From Actinomycetota bacterium (GTDB taxonomy: Bacteria > Actinomycetota > Actinomycetes > Nanopelagicales > Nanopelagicaceae), in assembly GCA_947463335.1 (NCBI GenBank), contig CANHRF010000001.1, positions 1 through 26,208 on the forward strand: a stretch of 26,208 nt of DNA, in the 5' to 3' direction. This document shows, piece after piece, positions 8,868-18,007 of the stretch (position 1 is the first letter of the stretch; each line of letters begins with the position of its first letter). Below the pieces are notes generated by a model. That model made no database searches and was not told where the DNA came from. It was given only the letters and a program-made list of their open reading frames with translations. The translations under genes were made by a program, and so were the position numbers.

Positions 8868-9973
8868 GCTCTAAAGAATGGCCGAGCTGGTTACCGCTGC
8901 GCCGAGATTTACAGCCGCTCTCACCATATGGTGCACCGCAAGTACCTGCTGAAGCGACGCTAAATACCAATGAGAATCCATATGCGCCATCTGCCGAGTT
9001 AGCAAAAGCAATTGGCGACCGGATCCATCAAGTCGCTTTAAATCTAAACCGTTATCCAGATCGCGATGCGGTCTCACTTCGTAAATCTCTGGCTGGGTTT
9101 ATCAATAACCTTTCTGGTACATCTTTCAATGTAGATCAGATCTGGGCGGCTAACGGAAGCAACGAGATAATCCAATCGCTCTTCATGGCTTTCGGCGATC
9201 GACCAACGCTTGGCTTTACACCTTCTTATTCAATGCACCCGCTGATCGCCCAGGTAATTGGTGTGCAATGGCTAGATGGTGGGCGACGCCCAGATTTCTC
9301 CCTCGATGTAGTCAAAGCGGTTGCAGAAATCTCTAAAGAGAAGCCTGCTTTAACATTTATTACTACTCCAAATAATCCAACAGGCACAACCGTTACTTTA
9401 GATGAGATCGCCGTGCTGGCTGAGGCGGCTGCGAAGGTAAATGGTTTGTTAGTTGTCGATGAGGCATATGCCGAATTCTCTAATTTGCCATCTGCAGTGA
9501 CGTTATTAGATAAGCATCCAAACTTGATAGTAATCCGCACAATGAGTAAAGCCTTCGCCTTTGCCGGGGCTCGCTTGGGCTATCTGATAGCGGATCCAGA
9601 GATCGTCTCTGCAATGTTCTTGGTGCGATTGCCATATCACTTAAGTTCATTGACGCAGGCAGCTGCAGAAGTAGCGCTGGAGTATCAAAGCGAATTGTTA
9701 GGAACCGTCTCTTCTCTTATCCGCTCCCGCGAATTAGTTACATCTGAGTTAGAGAAAATGGGCTTGCAAGTAGTACCTAGCCAGGCCAACTTCATTCTCT
9801 TTACTGGGTTTCGCCATGAGCCAGGCCAACTCTGGCGTCAGCTCCTAGATCGAGGTGTTCTGATTAGAGATGTGGGATTATTGGGATACTTACGAATGAC
9901 TATTGGCAATGAGGCCGAGAACCGAAGATTTATCGCCGCCCTGCAAGAAATCTTGAATGGAGAAAGCCAGTGA
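8864..9973 (+). CDS. hisC: Histidinol-phosphate aminotransferase
   Basis: A PLP-dependent class I/II aminotransferase converting imidazole-acetol phosphate to histidinol phosphate with glutamate as donor. The 369-residue protein shows TNENPY near residue 35, TPNNPTG (168-174), VVDEAYAEF (197-205) and the PLP-binding Lys229 in [16 protein letters not shown], with Arg237 contacting the cofactor phosphate. The ATG at 8864 overlaps the hisD stop (ATGA), and a GGAGA site at 8855-8859 supports coupled translation. In some actinobacteria HisC homologues also act on aromatic amino acids; that cannot be judged here. Confidence 0.95.
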   Translation: MSSKEWPSWLPLRRDLQPLSPYGAPQVPAEATLNTNENPYAPSAELAKAIGDRIHQVALNLNRYPDRDAVSLRKSLAGFINNLSGTSFNVDQIWAANGSNEIIQSLFMAFGDRPTLGFTPSYSMHPLIAQVIGVQWLDGGRRPDFSLDVVKAVAEISKEKPALTFITTPNNPTGTTVTLDEIAVLAEAAAKVNGLLVVDEAYAEFSNLPSAVTLLDKHPNLIVIRTMSKAFAFAGARLGYLIADPEIVSAMFLVRLPYHLSSLTQAAAEVALEYQSELLGTVSSLIRSRELVTSELEKMGLQVVPSQANFILFTGFRHEPGQLWRQLLDRGVLIRDVGLLGYLRMTIGNEAENRRFIAALQEILNGESQ

Positions 9974-10554
9974 GACAAGCCCGTGTAGAACGCAAGACTA
10001 AAGAATCACACGTAATCGTCGAGTTAAATTTAGATGGCGTTGGAGAAATCTCCGTTGATACCGGAGTCCCATTCTTTGATCACATGCTCTCGCAACTTGG
10101 TAAACACTCAGGATTTAATTTAACTGTAAAGACCACTGGCGATGTCGATGTCGATTCTCACCACACCGTTGAAGATACTTCTTTAGCTTTTGGCCAAGCA
10201 CTTCGTGAAGCGCTTGGAGATAAAGTTGGTATCCGACGTTTCGGCGATGCCATGGTGCCGCTTGATGAAGTTCTAGTTCAGGCTGCGGTGGATCTTTCGG
10301 GTCGCCCATACCTAGTACACCGCCAACCAGAAATTGTGGAATTAATTGGAACTTTCGATACCACTCTTGGGAAACATATCTGGGAGTCGATCATCGCTGA
10401 AGCGCGAATCGCTCTCCATATCCGTGTACTTGAAGGCCGCAACGCCCACCACGTATTTGAAGCGCAATTTAAAGCGGTAGCTCGCGCACTTCGCGATGCA
10501 GTATCACTCGATGGCGGAATAGCAGGAGTTCCTTCCACAAAAGGTTCGCTCTAA
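9970..10554 (+). CDS. hisB: Imidazoleglycerol-phosphate dehydratase
   Basis: Dehydrates imidazole-glycerol phosphate to imidazole-acetol phosphate using manganese. At 194 residues it is the monofunctional form, without the phosphatase domain of enterobacterial HisB, so histidinol-phosphate phosphatase must be encoded elsewhere. Metal-binding motifs are DSHHTVED (62-69) and NAHHVFEAQ (158-166), and FFDHMLSQLGKH (35-46) is also present. The start is GTG at 9970, giving a GTGA overlap with the hisC stop; a GGAGA site at 9959-9963 lies six bases upstream. Confidence 0.96.
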   Translation: MRQARVERKTKESHVIVELNLDGVGEISVDTGVPFFDHMLSQLGKHSGFNLTVKTTGDVDVDSHHTVEDTSLAFGQALREALGDKVGIRRFGDAMVPLDEVLVQAAVDLSGRPYLVHRQPEIVELIGTFDTTLGKHIWESIIAEARIALHIRVLEGRNAHHVFEAQFKAVARALRDAVSLDGGIAGVPSTKGSL

Positions 10555-10556
10555 TA

Positions 10557-11159
10557 GTGATCGCAATCCTCGACTACGGGTCAGGAAACTTACGTTCAGC
10601 ACAACGCGCCTTTGAACGAAGCGGCTCTGAAGTTGTAGTCACCTCTGATCGCGAGGTTGCCCTTAATGCAGATGGACTTGTTGTCCCAGGTGTTGGTGCA
10701 TTTTCGGCTTGTATGCGCGGCTTAGTCGCAATTGGTGGAGATCAAATTGTTCGTGATCGAATTAAAGCGCAGCGCCCCACCCTCGGCATCTGTGTTGGAA
10801 TGCAGATTCTCTTTCGCGATGGCGATGAGCACGTGACCTCTGAATTACATAAAGGTGTGGGGATCTGGCAAGAGAGCATTACTAAATTAGCTGCGCCCAT
10901 ATTGCCGCATATGGGTTGGAATACCGTTTCAGTAACAGGCACATCTCAACTCTTTAAAGGTATTGCAGATCAGGCTTTTTACTTCGTTCATTCTTATGCA
11001 GCAAAGTCGCCGGTCGGAGTTGCACAAGTTTGGACCACGCACGGTGAAAAGTTTCTGAGCGCCGTAGAAGATGGTGCGATCTTTGCGACACAGTTCCATC
11101 CTGAAAAATCGGGGGATGCTGGTCTGCAACTGATTAAAAACTGGGTGGAGTTGTTATGA
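10557..11159 (+). CDS. hisH: Imidazole glycerol phosphate synthase, glutaminase subunit
   Basis: Class I glutamine amidotransferase subunit that feeds ammonia to HisF. The triad is visible: Cys79 in LGICVGMQ, and His181 with Glu183 in [17 protein letters not shown] near the N-terminus and the oxyanion motif PGVGAF (44-49) are typical. At 200 residues the length is normal. The GTG start at 10557 lies two bases after the hisB stop. The stop overlaps the next ATG (ATGA). Its partner HisF is encoded two genes later. Confidence 0.96.
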   Translation: MIAILDYGSGNLRSAQRAFERSGSEVVVTSDREVALNADGLVVPGVGAFSACMRGLVAIGGDQIVRDRIKAQRPTLGICVGMQILFRDGDEHVTSELHKGVGIWQESITKLAAPILPHMGWNTVSVTGTSQLFKGIADQAFYFVHSYAAKSPVGVAQVWTTHGEKFLSAVEDGAIFATQFHPEKSGDAGLQLIKNWVELL

Positions 11160-11896
11160 GCGAAGTGAATTATCTGGAACTACTTCCTGCGGTGGACGTT
11201 AAAGATGGCCGAGCGGTAAGACTTGTCCAAGGCGAGTTAGCCCGCGAGAGCGTCTACGGTCAACCACTTGATGTTGCACTTGAGTTTCAGAGCGCAGGAG
11301 CAGAGTGGCTGCATCTAGTAGATCTTGATGCCGCATTTGGGCGAGGAGATAACAGCGAAATTCTCGCCGAGGTTGTAGGTCGCTTAGATATTAAAGTCGA
11401 ACTCTCGGGTGGAATTCGCGATGACGAATCTTTAAAGCGCGCACTTGCAACAGGTTGTCGCCGGATCAATCTCGGAACCGCCGCCTTAGAAAATCCGGAT
11501 TGGACGGCTCGAGTTATCGCCGAACACGGTGATCGGATCGCAGTTGGTCTCGATGTACGTGGCCATGTTCTCGCAGCACGTGGTTGGACAAAAGAAGGTG
11601 GAGATTTATTTGAAACCTTGGCGCGGTTAGAAAGCGATGGCTGCGCCCGTTACGTAGTTACCGATGTAACTAAAGATGGAACTTTGCAGGGCCCCAATTT
11701 AGATTTATTGCGTGAGGTCTGTGCTGCAACAAAGAAACCAGTCGTTGCAAGTGGCGGAATCTCATCGCTAGCTGATATTTCCGCGCTCTCTGCTTTGCAT
11801 CAAATCGGTGTCGAAGGCGCAATAGTCGGCAAAGCTTTATATGCCGGTGCCTTTACTTTACAAGAAGCGTTGGCGCTTACTAAAGGTGCAAATTAA
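11156..11896 (+). CDS. priA: Bifunctional phosphoribosyl isomerase A (HisA/TrpF activity)
   Basis: A (beta-alpha)8-barrel isomerase acting on ProFAR in histidine synthesis and, in the actinobacterial PriA form, also on phosphoribosylanthranilate in tryptophan synthesis. The 246-residue protein has the two catalytic aspartates, D14 in LLPAVDV and D133 in VGLDV. It also has the actinobacterial blocks [23 protein letters not shown] and [19 protein letters not shown]. The loop [11 protein letters not shown] keeps Arg142 and Trp144, equivalent to the Arg143/Trp145 pair that lets Mycobacterium PriA handle both substrates. No trpF occurs among the trp genes downstream, which supports dual use. It overlaps hisH by ATGA, has a GGAG site at 11147-11150, and abuts hisF with no gap. 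The isomerase assignment is near certain; dual specificity is inferred. Confidence 0.93.
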   Translation: MSEVNYLELLPAVDVKDGRAVRLVQGELARESVYGQPLDVALEFQSAGAEWLHLVDLDAAFGRGDNSEILAEVVGRLDIKVELSGGIRDDESLKRALATGCRRINLGTAALENPDWTARVIAEHGDRIAVGLDVRGHVLAARGWTKEGGDLFETLARLESDGCARYVVTDVTKDGTLQGPNLDLLREVCAATKKPVVASGGISSLADISALSALHQIGVEGAIVGKALYAGAFTLQEALALTKGAN

Positions 11897-12670
11897 ATGG
11901 CCCTTTCAGTTCGAATAATTCCCTGCCTCGACGTCACGGATGGTCGAGTAGTTAAGGGCGTTAACTTTACCGATTTAGTTGATGCGGGCGACCCGGTTGA
12001 GATGGCAGATCTCTATAACATAGAAGGCGCTGACGAGTTAACTTTCTTAGATATTTCAGCTAGTAGTTCGGATCGGGAAACAACTTTAGATGTAGTTAGA
12101 AAGACCGCCGAGCAAGTATTTATTCCACTAACAGTCGGTGGCGGCATTCGCAGCGTGGAGGATGTAGATCGCTTGCTGCGTGCAGGCGCAGATAAAGTTT
12201 CAATCAACACATCTGCGATCGCACGCCCTGAGTTAATTGCTGAGATCGCAGATCGCTTTGGTTCGCAGGTGTTGGTGATTTCTATTGATGCGAGACGCGC
12301 GCGCACTGAATCTGGATTTGAAGTCACAACACACGGTGGCAGACAGAGCGCTGGCCTCGATGCGCTTACTTGGGTTGAGAAAGCGTGTTCACTTGGTGCA
12401 GGTGAAATTCTTTTAAATTCAATGGATGCCGATGGCACACGCGCCGGTTATGACATTGGCATGATCAGCGCGGTGCGGGCTATCTCCAAAGTTCCGCTAA
12501 TCGCCAGTGGCGGCGCCGGAACCCTCGAAGATTTTGGAGCAGCCCTCGATGCTGGCGCAGATGCCTTACTTGCCGCGAGCGTATTTCACTTTGGAATCCA
12601 CCGAATTAGCGATGTTAAGAAGTACTTAAGTGCTCAGGGTTATTCCATTCGCAACAACCGTATCGCCTAA
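11897..12670 (+). CDS. hisF: Imidazole glycerol phosphate synthase, cyclase subunit
   Basis: A (beta-alpha)8-barrel cyclase that combines PRFAR with ammonia from HisH to form imidazole-glycerol phosphate and AICAR. The catalytic aspartates are D12 in IPCLDV and D131 in [26 protein letters not shown] (81-100), the VSIN strand and the [12 protein letters not shown] phosphate-binding region are conserved. At 257 residues the length is standard. The ATG directly follows the stop of the isomerase gene. Confidence 0.97.
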   Translation: MALSVRIIPCLDVTDGRVVKGVNFTDLVDAGDPVEMADLYNIEGADELTFLDISASSSDRETTLDVVRKTAEQVFIPLTVGGGIRSVEDVDRLLRAGADKVSINTSAIARPELIAEIADRFGSQVLVISIDARRARTESGFEVTTHGGRQSAGLDALTWVEKACSLGAGEILLNSMDADGTRAGYDIGMISAVRAISKVPLIASGGAGTLEDFGAALDAGADALLAASVFHFGIHRISDVKKYLSAQGYSIRNNRIA

Positions 12671-12684
12671 GGCAGAATAAGACC

Positions 12685-13056
12685 ATGGATGCGCAGCTGC
12701 CCTCGGTTCTACCTGCCGATATTGCAGCGCTCCTTAAATCTGATCTTGATTTGATTCCGGCGATTGCTCAGGATGTAAAGACTGGCGAAGTTTTAATGCT
12801 CGCCTACATGAATCGCCAATCGCTAGCGTTGACGCTGGAAACAGGCCGCGCCACATATTGGAGTCGCAGCCGCAATGAACTCTGGGAGAAAGGCGCGACT
12901 TCCGGACATACACAGAAGGTCTTATCGATCGCCTTAGATTGTGATGGCGATGCGCTCTTGATTAAAGTGGAACAGAGCGGCGCAGCTTGTCATACAGGTG
13001 AGCAGAGTTGTTTCCACAATGCGATCTCAACGAAACCTTCTGCAGGAGAGCGCTAA
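12685..13056 (+). CDS. hisI: Phosphoribosyl-AMP cyclohydrolase
   Basis: Zinc enzyme opening the adenine ring of phosphoribosyl-AMP. At 123 residues it is the monofunctional actinobacterial form, with no fused HisE pyrophosphohydrolase; hisE and hisG are not in this window. Signature stretches are [20 protein letters not shown] (56-75), the metal motif DCDGD (85-89) and Cys102 and Cys109 in [14 protein letters not shown]. It starts 14 bases after hisF, and CAGAAT at 12673-12678 is spaced six bases from the ATG, which might be a weak internal start signal. Its stop shares one base with the trpE ATG (TAATG). Confidence 0.96.
   Translation: MDAQLPSVLPADIAALLKSDLDLIPAIAQDVKTGEVLMLAYMNRQSLALTLETGRATYWSRSRNELWEKGATSGHTQKVLSIALDCDGDALLIKVEQSGAACHTGEQSCFHNAISTKPSAGER
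13044..13048 (+). promoter_or_regulatory. Shine-Dalgarno site that fixes the trpE start
   Basis: AGGAG lies seven bases before the ATG at 13056, at the end of hisI. It identifies 13056 as the trpE start, rather than an in-frame ATG at 13008 buried in hisI. Confidence 0.7.
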
Positions 13057-14552
13057 TGCAACGCGCAGAATTTCAAGAGTACGCCAAGAGTTTTAACGTA
13101 ATTCCGGTCTATCGAAAACTTCTTGCTGATGGCGAAACACCGATAGGTATCTACCGAAAGTTGGCTAAGAACGCGCCAACTACCTTTCTCTTGGAATCCG
13201 CCGAGCACGGGGGAGTCTGGTCGCGATATTCATTTATCGGAGCAAATAGCCAAGCAACTCTAAGTGAAAAGGATGGAAAGTCAGTTTGGGTTGGAACAAC
13301 TCCAGCGGGCGCTCCAGTCGGAATAGATCCATTGGATGCGTTGCGATTATCAGCGGCGCATCTACGTTCACCGAAGATCGATGGATTGCCACCTTTAACT
13401 GGTGGGCTAGTTGGTTACTTGGGCTATGACGTGGTTCGTCGCTTAGAGAAAATTCCATCAATAGGTAAGAAAGATATTGATTTACCAGAGTTGGCTTTTA
13501 TGTTGACGAGTGATCTAGCGGTAATGGATCACGCCGAAGGAACCATTACCTTAATTGCTAACGCAATTAATTGGGATGGATCAGGAGATCGGGTTGATCA
13601 AGCCTTCGATGATGCGCAAGTGCGTTTAGATCGAATGCAGAGCGATCTCGCTGGCTCACTTCCAGGATTTGTTGATGAGTTAGCGCCAAAGACAGCTCCA
13701 GAATTTACGAGAAATATTTCCGGCGAAGAGTACAAAGCGAAGATAGCTCAGGCGAAGGAAGAGATTTTGGCGGGGGAAGCTTTCCAGATTGTTCTCTCGC
13801 AACGCTTTGCGATGGAATGCAGCGCAGATGCGTTAGATGTCTATCGCATGCTCCGCTTACATAACCCAAGCCCGTATATGTATCTATTTAGATTTACTGA
13901 TGGCGTTGAAGTTGTGGGTTCCAGCCCAGAAGCGCTGGTTAAGGTAACTGGCAAAGAAGTGATGGTCCATCCGATTGCAGGAACGCGTAAGCGCTCTAAC
14001 TCTGCTGAAGAAGACCATCGTTTGGGTGAGGAGTTACTAGCCGACCCGAAAGAACGCGCTGAGCATTTAATGTTGGTTGACCTAGGTCGCAATGATTTGG
14101 GAAGGATTTGTACTCCAGGTAGCGTAGAAGTAATTGATTTTATGCATATCGAACGTTACTCACACGTGATGCATATCGTCTCAACTGTTATTGGAGAGTT
14201 ATCCGAGAAATCATCTCCTGTAGATGCGCTCTTCGCTGTCTTTCCAGCAGGCACTCTCTCGGGAGCGCCAAAACCTCGAGCGATGGAGATCATTGAAGAA
14301 CTCGAACCAACTCGCCGCGGACTTTATGGTGGAGCCATTGGTTATTTAGATTTCACCGGCAATATCGATACCTGTATCGCAATTCGAACAGCGCTAATCT
14401 CTAAGAACGTTGCCTACGTTCAAGCTGGAGCTGGAGTTGTTGCAGATTCAGATCCAGAGTCTGAAAATCAAGAATGTCTTAATAAAGCAGCGGCTGTCCT
14501 AGGTGCGATAGGCGCTGCCAATAAGTTATCTAGCGGAATTAAGGCGCTTTAG
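13056..14552 (+). CDS. trpE: Anthranilate synthase component I
   Basis: Converts chorismate to anthranilate with ammonia delivered by TrpG. The 498-residue protein carries LLES at 45-48, the element of the allosteric tryptophan site, so feedback inhibition is likely retained. Chorismate-binding motifs include HPIAGTRKR, ADPKERAEHLMLVDLGRNDL, FPAGTLSGAPKPRAMEII and YGGAIGYLDF. It ends with VQAGAGVVADSDPESE. The start at 13056 is supported by a Shine-Dalgarno site and a TAATG junction with hisI; an upstream in-frame ATG at 13008 would add 16 residues of hisI-overlapping sequence without family similarity. The trpE gene therefore has no leader of its own and no room for a classical trp attenuator. 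The glutaminase TrpG must be encoded elsewhere. Confidence 0.96.
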   Translation: MQRAEFQEYAKSFNVIPVYRKLLADGETPIGIYRKLAKNAPTTFLLESAEHGGVWSRYSFIGANSQATLSEKDGKSVWVGTTPAGAPVGIDPLDALRLSAAHLRSPKIDGLPPLTGGLVGYLGYDVVRRLEKIPSIGKKDIDLPELAFMLTSDLAVMDHAEGTITLIANAINWDGSGDRVDQAFDDAQVRLDRMQSDLAGSLPGFVDELAPKTAPEFTRNISGEEYKAKIAQAKEEILAGEAFQIVLSQRFAMECSADALDVYRMLRLHNPSPYMYLFRFTDGVEVVGSSPEALVKVTGKEVMVHPIAGTRKRSNSAEEDHRLGEELLADPKERAEHLMLVDLGRNDLGRICTPGSVEVIDFMHIERYSHVMHIVSTVIGELSEKSSPVDALFAVFPAGTLSGAPKPRAMEIIEELEPTRRGLYGGAIGYLDFTGNIDTCIAIRTALISKNVAYVQAGAGVVADSDPESENQECLNKAAAVLGAIGAANKLSSGIKAL

Positions 14553-14726
14553 ATGAAAGATTTCGCACCGATCATTTTTTCCATAGTTGTAATTCTCCTT
14601 CTTGTCTTTCTGATTTCGCGTCGCTTCAGTATCTCTTCACGTTATGAGAGAGCGCCGAAGACTGATTCTCCTTGGAGCGCGCTAGATAAAGGTATTGATC
14701 CAAGTAAAGATGGTGGCGATAAATGA
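14553..14726 (+). CDS. Small single-pass membrane protein between trpE and trpC
   Basis: A 57-residue reading frame beginning directly after the trpE stop and overlapping the trpC ATG (ATGA). Residues 6-21 (PIIFSIVVILLLVFLI) form one membrane segment, followed by RR and a polar tail containing PWSALDKGIDPS, so an N-out, C-in orientation is likely from the positive-inside rule. I do not recognise a family. In Mycobacterium and Streptomyces a longer trp-associated membrane protein (about 200 residues, TIGR02234 type) occupies this slot, and small tryptophan-region membrane peptides also occur in actinobacteria. The perfect fit between trpE and trpC, with coupling on both sides, argues that it is translated. 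Function unknown. Confidence 0.75.
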   Translation: MKDFAPIIFSIVVILLLVFLISRRFSISSRYERAPKTDSPWSALDKGIDPSKDGGDK

Positions 14727-15496
14727 GCGTCTTAGATTCCATAATTTCTGGCGTGCGTGAAGATTTAGCTAAGCGCCGCATATCTTTAGGGCAGTTGCAC
14801 GAAGAAATGGCGCAGGCCGCTCCACCATTGGACGCGCATTCCGCACTTCAAAGCGCTGAAATGAAAGTTATTGCAGAAGTAAAACGTTCTTCACCTAGTA
14901 AAGGCGCTCTCTCAGAAATAAGCGATCCCGCCGCACTTGCTGAGCAGTACCAGGTTGCGGGTGCGAGCGTGATTAGCGTCTTGACAGAAGAGCGCCGATT
15001 TAAAGGTTCGCTCGCTGATTTAATTGCAGTGCGCTCCAAGGTAACTATCCCAATCCTGCGTAAAGACTTTATGGTTGATGAGTATCAATTCTTTGAAGCG
15101 CGCGCACACGGCGCTGATGTCATTCTTTTAATTGTGGCCGCTTTAGCAAAGAGTCAGCTACGCGATTTCTATGATCTCGCAACAGAGTTGGGAATGGCTG
15201 CATTGATTGAAGTTCACACCGCTGATGAACTCGAGCGCGCAATGGAGATAACTCCACGGATTGTCGGCGTGAACTCTCGTAACCTCAAGACCTTAGAAGT
15301 AGATCCCGCAGCATTTGCGCAACTTATTCCACAGATTCCATCCGATGTGATCCGCGTTGCTGAGTCTGGAATTAGTAGCCGCATAGATGTGGAATTTGCG
15401 GAAAAGCAAGGCGCGAACGCCATATTGGTGGGGGAGGCGCTGGTGACATCGGCTAATCCAACTTTGGCGATGCGCACCTTATTGGGTCAAGGGTAG
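14723..15496 (+). CDS. trpC: Indole-3-glycerol-phosphate synthase
   Basis: Ring-closing decarboxylation of CdRP to indole-3-glycerol phosphate. The 257-residue barrel has the expected active-site residues: E52 and K54 in AEVKRSSPSKG, K114 in ILRKDFMVDEYQ, E163 in IEVHTADE, N184 and R186 in GVNSRNL, and E214 in AESGIS. It is monofunctional (no fused TrpF domain). The ATG overlaps the stop of the small membrane protein gene. The stop codon TAG is itself the first half of the TAGGCT box in front of trpB. Confidence 0.97.
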   Translation: MSVLDSIISGVREDLAKRRISLGQLHEEMAQAAPPLDAHSALQSAEMKVIAEVKRSSPSKGALSEISDPAALAEQYQVAGASVISVLTEERRFKGSLADLIAVRSKVTIPILRKDFMVDEYQFFEARAHGADVILLIVAALAKSQLRDFYDLATELGMAALIEVHTADELERAMEITPRIVGVNSRNLKTLEVDPAAFAQLIPQIPSDVIRVAESGISSRIDVEFAEKQGANAILVGEALVTSANPTLAMRTLLGQG

Positions 15497-15499
15497 GCT
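15494..15499 (+). promoter_or_regulatory. Probable internal -10 element for leaderless trpB mRNA
   Basis: TAGGCT begins at the trpC stop codon and is followed by exactly six bases and the trpB ATG, the same spacing as at hisD and the VIT gene. No Shine-Dalgarno sequence stands at a useful distance from the trpB start. This suggests an internal promoter driving trpBA and the following genes in addition to read-through. Confidence 0.5.
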
Positions 15500-15505
15500 T
15501 TAACT

Positions 15506-16717
15506 ATGTCGATTTCAGAGCGCGAAGATCTATCTGCGATCTTGGGACACTTCGGTCCATATGGTGGCCGCTTTGTTCCGGAGGCGCTGATCGGTGCTCT
15601 CGAAGAGTTAGAAGAAGCGCACCGCACTTCACAACTTGATCCATCCTTTGTCTCTGAACTTGCCGAACTGCATCGCACCTATACGGGCCGCCCCAGCATC
15701 ATTACTGAAGCGAAACGTTTCGCCGAACATGCAGGTGGCGCAAGAATAATTTTAAAGCGTGAAGACCTCAATCACACCGGCAGTCATAAGATAAATAATG
15801 TTCTTGGACAAGCACTTCTTACCAAGCGAATGGGTAAGAAGAGAATCATCGCCGAAACTGGCGCCGGTCAACACGGCGTTGCTTCAGCTACTGCCGCAGC
15901 GTTGATGGGCTTGGAATGTGTTGTTTACATGGGTGAAGAAGATACGAAACGCCAAGCGCTAAATGTGGCGCGTATGAAATTGCTAGGCGCAGAAGTAGTC
16001 CCAGTAACTTCTGGTTCGCGCACTCTTAAGGATGCGATCAATGAAGCTATGCGTGATTGGGTTACAAATGTGGAAACTACACATTATTTATTAGGCACCG
16101 TTGCAGGTCCACACCCATTCCCAACCATGGTTAGAGATTTTCATAAAATTATCGGCGAAGAAACGCGCGCACAAGTTCTTGAACTCACTGGTCGTTTACC
16201 AGATGCAGTTCTCGCCTGCGTTGGTGGTGGATCAAATGCGATCGGTATCTTCCATCGCTTTATAACCGATCCGACTGTTCGCTTGATCGGACTTGAAGCC
16301 GGGGGTGATGGAGTAGAAACTGGCCGTCACGCTGCAACAATTACCGGCGGAACTCCGGGAGTTTTACACGGTACTCGTTCTTATGTTCTGCAAGATAAGA
16401 ATGGTCAGACCGTCGAATCACATTCAATTTCTGCAGGCTTAGATTATCCAGGTGTAGGACCAGAACATGCTTACCTGCACGATATTGGTCGCGCGGAATA
16501 CCGCGCCATCACCGATGATCAAGCGATGCACGCATTTGCGCTTCTTTCAAAGACTGAAGGAATCATTCCTGCGATTGAAACCGCACACGCGCTAGCTGGT
16601 GCAATGCAGGTTGGTAATGAACTCGGCAAAGATGCGATTATCGTTATCAATCTCTCTGGTCGTGGCGATAAAGATGTTCAAACTGCTGCCAGTTACTTTG
16701 GAATACCGCTCGATTAA
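15506..16717 (+). CDS. trpB: Tryptophan synthase beta chain
   Basis: PLP enzyme joining indole and serine to tryptophan. At 403 residues it is the standard TrpB1 type, with no N-terminal extension typical of TrpB2. The PLP lysine is Lys95 in [15 protein letters not shown], the catalytic glutamate is Glu117 in AETGAGQHG, and the phosphate-binding loop is GGGSNAIG. The C-terminal NLSGRGDKD motif is present. It starts nine bases after trpC and its stop shares one base with the trpA ATG (TAATG). Confidence 0.98.
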   Translation: MSISEREDLSAILGHFGPYGGRFVPEALIGALEELEEAHRTSQLDPSFVSELAELHRTYTGRPSIITEAKRFAEHAGGARIILKREDLNHTGSHKINNVLGQALLTKRMGKKRIIAETGAGQHGVASATAAALMGLECVVYMGEEDTKRQALNVARMKLLGAEVVPVTSGSRTLKDAINEAMRDWVTNVETTHYLLGTVAGPHPFPTMVRDFHKIIGEETRAQVLELTGRLPDAVLACVGGGSNAIGIFHRFITDPTVRLIGLEAGGDGVETGRHAATITGGTPGVLHGTRSYVLQDKNGQTVESHSISAGLDYPGVGPEHAYLHDIGRAEYRAITDDQAMHAFALLSKTEGIIPAIETAHALAGAMQVGNELGKDAIIVINLSGRGDKDVQTAASYFGIPLD

Positions 16718-17514
16718 TGACCGCGCTAGATCAGCTCTTCACTAAAGTCCGCGCCGAAAATCGCGCCGCGCTGATCGCATATATACCCGCCGGATTCCCA
16801 TCGCAGGCAGGATGTCATCGCGTGATTGAAGCTTTTATCGCCGGCGGCGTTGATGCGATTGAAATCGGTTATCCCTACAGCGACCCAGTTATGGATGGTC
16901 CAACGATTCAAGCAGCAGCGGTAACTTCACTTGCTAACGGCACCGGATCGTCTGAAGTTTTAGCGGCGCTGAAATTTGCTAGCGCAAGCGTTCCGGCGGT
17001 CGTTATGACTTATTGGAATCCAATCGAACGCTTTGGCGTTACAGAATTTGCAGAAGCGATCGCCACAAATGGTGGTTCAGGTGTGATCACTCCGGATTTA
17101 ACTATTGAAGAGTCGGTGGGTTGGATCAACGCGACTAAAGGCTCTTCAATTAATCCAATTTATGTTGTAGCACCCAGCACAAAGGATGAACGCTTGGCGC
17201 AAGTTACTTCTAAATGTGGTGGCTTTATCTATGCTGCAAGTTTAATGGGAGTTACTGGAGCGCGAACCTCAGTATCGTCTGGCGCCGCTGAACTCGTTGC
17301 GCGAGTTCGAAAAACTTCAGACCTTCCAGTTGCAGTTGGCCTAGGTGTATCAACACGCGAACAAGCTAAAGGCGTGGCAGCCTATGCCGATGGTGTTATC
17401 GTTGGTTCAGCATTTATAAAGGCGATGCAAGATGCGCCAAGTGAAGAAGCAGGATTAAAGGCAGTAACCGAACTCGCCAGCGAGTTAGCAAAAGGGGTAC
17501 GTGAAGGAAGATGA
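16717..17514 (+). CDS. trpA: Tryptophan synthase alpha chain
   Basis: Cleaves indole-3-glycerol phosphate and channels indole to TrpB. The 265-residue barrel has Glu49 and Asp60 in EIGYPYSDPVMDGPTIQ, matching the catalytic pair of the Salmonella enzyme in both identity and numbering. The family's GFIYAASLMGVTGAR and VGLGVST motifs are present. It overlaps trpB at the start and the MauE-like gene at the end (ATGA), so the redox pair downstream is translated from the same message. Confidence 0.97.
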   Translation: MTALDQLFTKVRAENRAALIAYIPAGFPSQAGCHRVIEAFIAGGVDAIEIGYPYSDPVMDGPTIQAAAVTSLANGTGSSEVLAALKFASASVPAVVMTYWNPIERFGVTEFAEAIATNGGSGVITPDLTIEESVGWINATKGSSINPIYVVAPSTKDERLAQVTSKCGGFIYAASLMGVTGARTSVSSGAAELVARVRKTSDLPVAVGLGVSTREQAKGVAAYADGVIVGSAFIKAMQDAPSEEAGLKAVTELASELAKGVREGR

Positions 17515-18005
17515 AAGAGAACTTTGTAAAGGTACAACCTTGGTTGGGGCTGATTGCGCGTTTAACTCTCGGCGGAGTTCTCTTCGCCGCAGGTTTTCTA
17601 AAGATTGACAAGATTCACGAATCTCAGATGGCAGTGCGCGGCTATGAAATGTTCCCAACCGCGATCTCCAATGCTTTTGGTCTCTTTCTCCCTTTCGTTG
17701 AAGTTGTAATCGGAACGCTCTTAATTCTGGGAGTACTAACCCGCGCCATGGCAGCGCTTGGTGGTCTGATAATGGTCGCTTTTGTTATTGCCGTTGCCCA
17801 AGCTTGGGTTAGAGGCTTAAATATTGATTGTGGCTGCTTTGGCGGGGGAGGAGAAGTTGCACCCGGTGAGACCAAGTATCTACAGGTAATTCTCAGGGAT
17901 ATTGGCCTAGCATTTCTCGCAGGCTATTTAATTCGCTACCCTTTAACCAAGTTTTCAATAGATAAGAAATCAAAAGAAGAGTCCTCACAGAAAGATGTGG
18001 CATAA
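17511..18005 (+). CDS. MauE/DoxX-like redox-associated membrane protein
   Basis: A 164-residue integral membrane protein with about four hydrophobic segments (near 11-30, 54-76, 79-98 and 126-142) and a closing charged tail. Between segments 3 and 4 it carries IDCGCFGGGG with Cys107 and Cys109, the cysteine motif of MauE-type members of the DoxX-like superfamily. It overlaps trpA by ATGA and is followed after two bases by a DsbA-like gene, so the pair probably works together in thiol oxidation or reduction across the membrane, as MauE and MauD do in methylamine dehydrogenase maturation (family knowledge). There are no methylamine genes here, so that specific role is unlikely. Family assignment is good; direction of electron flow and substrates are unknown. 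Confidence 0.8.
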   Translation: MKENFVKVQPWLGLIARLTLGGVLFAAGFLKIDKIHESQMAVRGYEMFPTAISNAFGLFLPFVEVVIGTLLILGVLTRAMAALGGLIMVAFVIAVAQAWVRGLNIDCGCFGGGGEVAPGETKYLQVILRDIGLAFLAGYLIRYPLTKFSIDKKSKEESSQKDVA

Positions 18006-18007
18006 GA

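Noticed and set aside
12013..12438. Minus-strand frame of 141 codons opposite hisF
   Set aside because: It lies wholly inside a strongly supported enzyme gene and has no recognisable protein features or ribosome site; long antisense frames are common here because of codon bias.
11156..12670. Similarity of the hisA-type and hisF genes as a recent duplication
   Set aside because: The two half-barrel families share ancient ancestry; at sequence level they are far diverged, and both are standard members of their own families.
13008..13055. Alternative trpE start giving 16 extra residues
   Set aside because: The extension overlaps the conserved C-terminal end of hisI; the ATG at 13056 has a good Shine-Dalgarno site and a TAATG junction.
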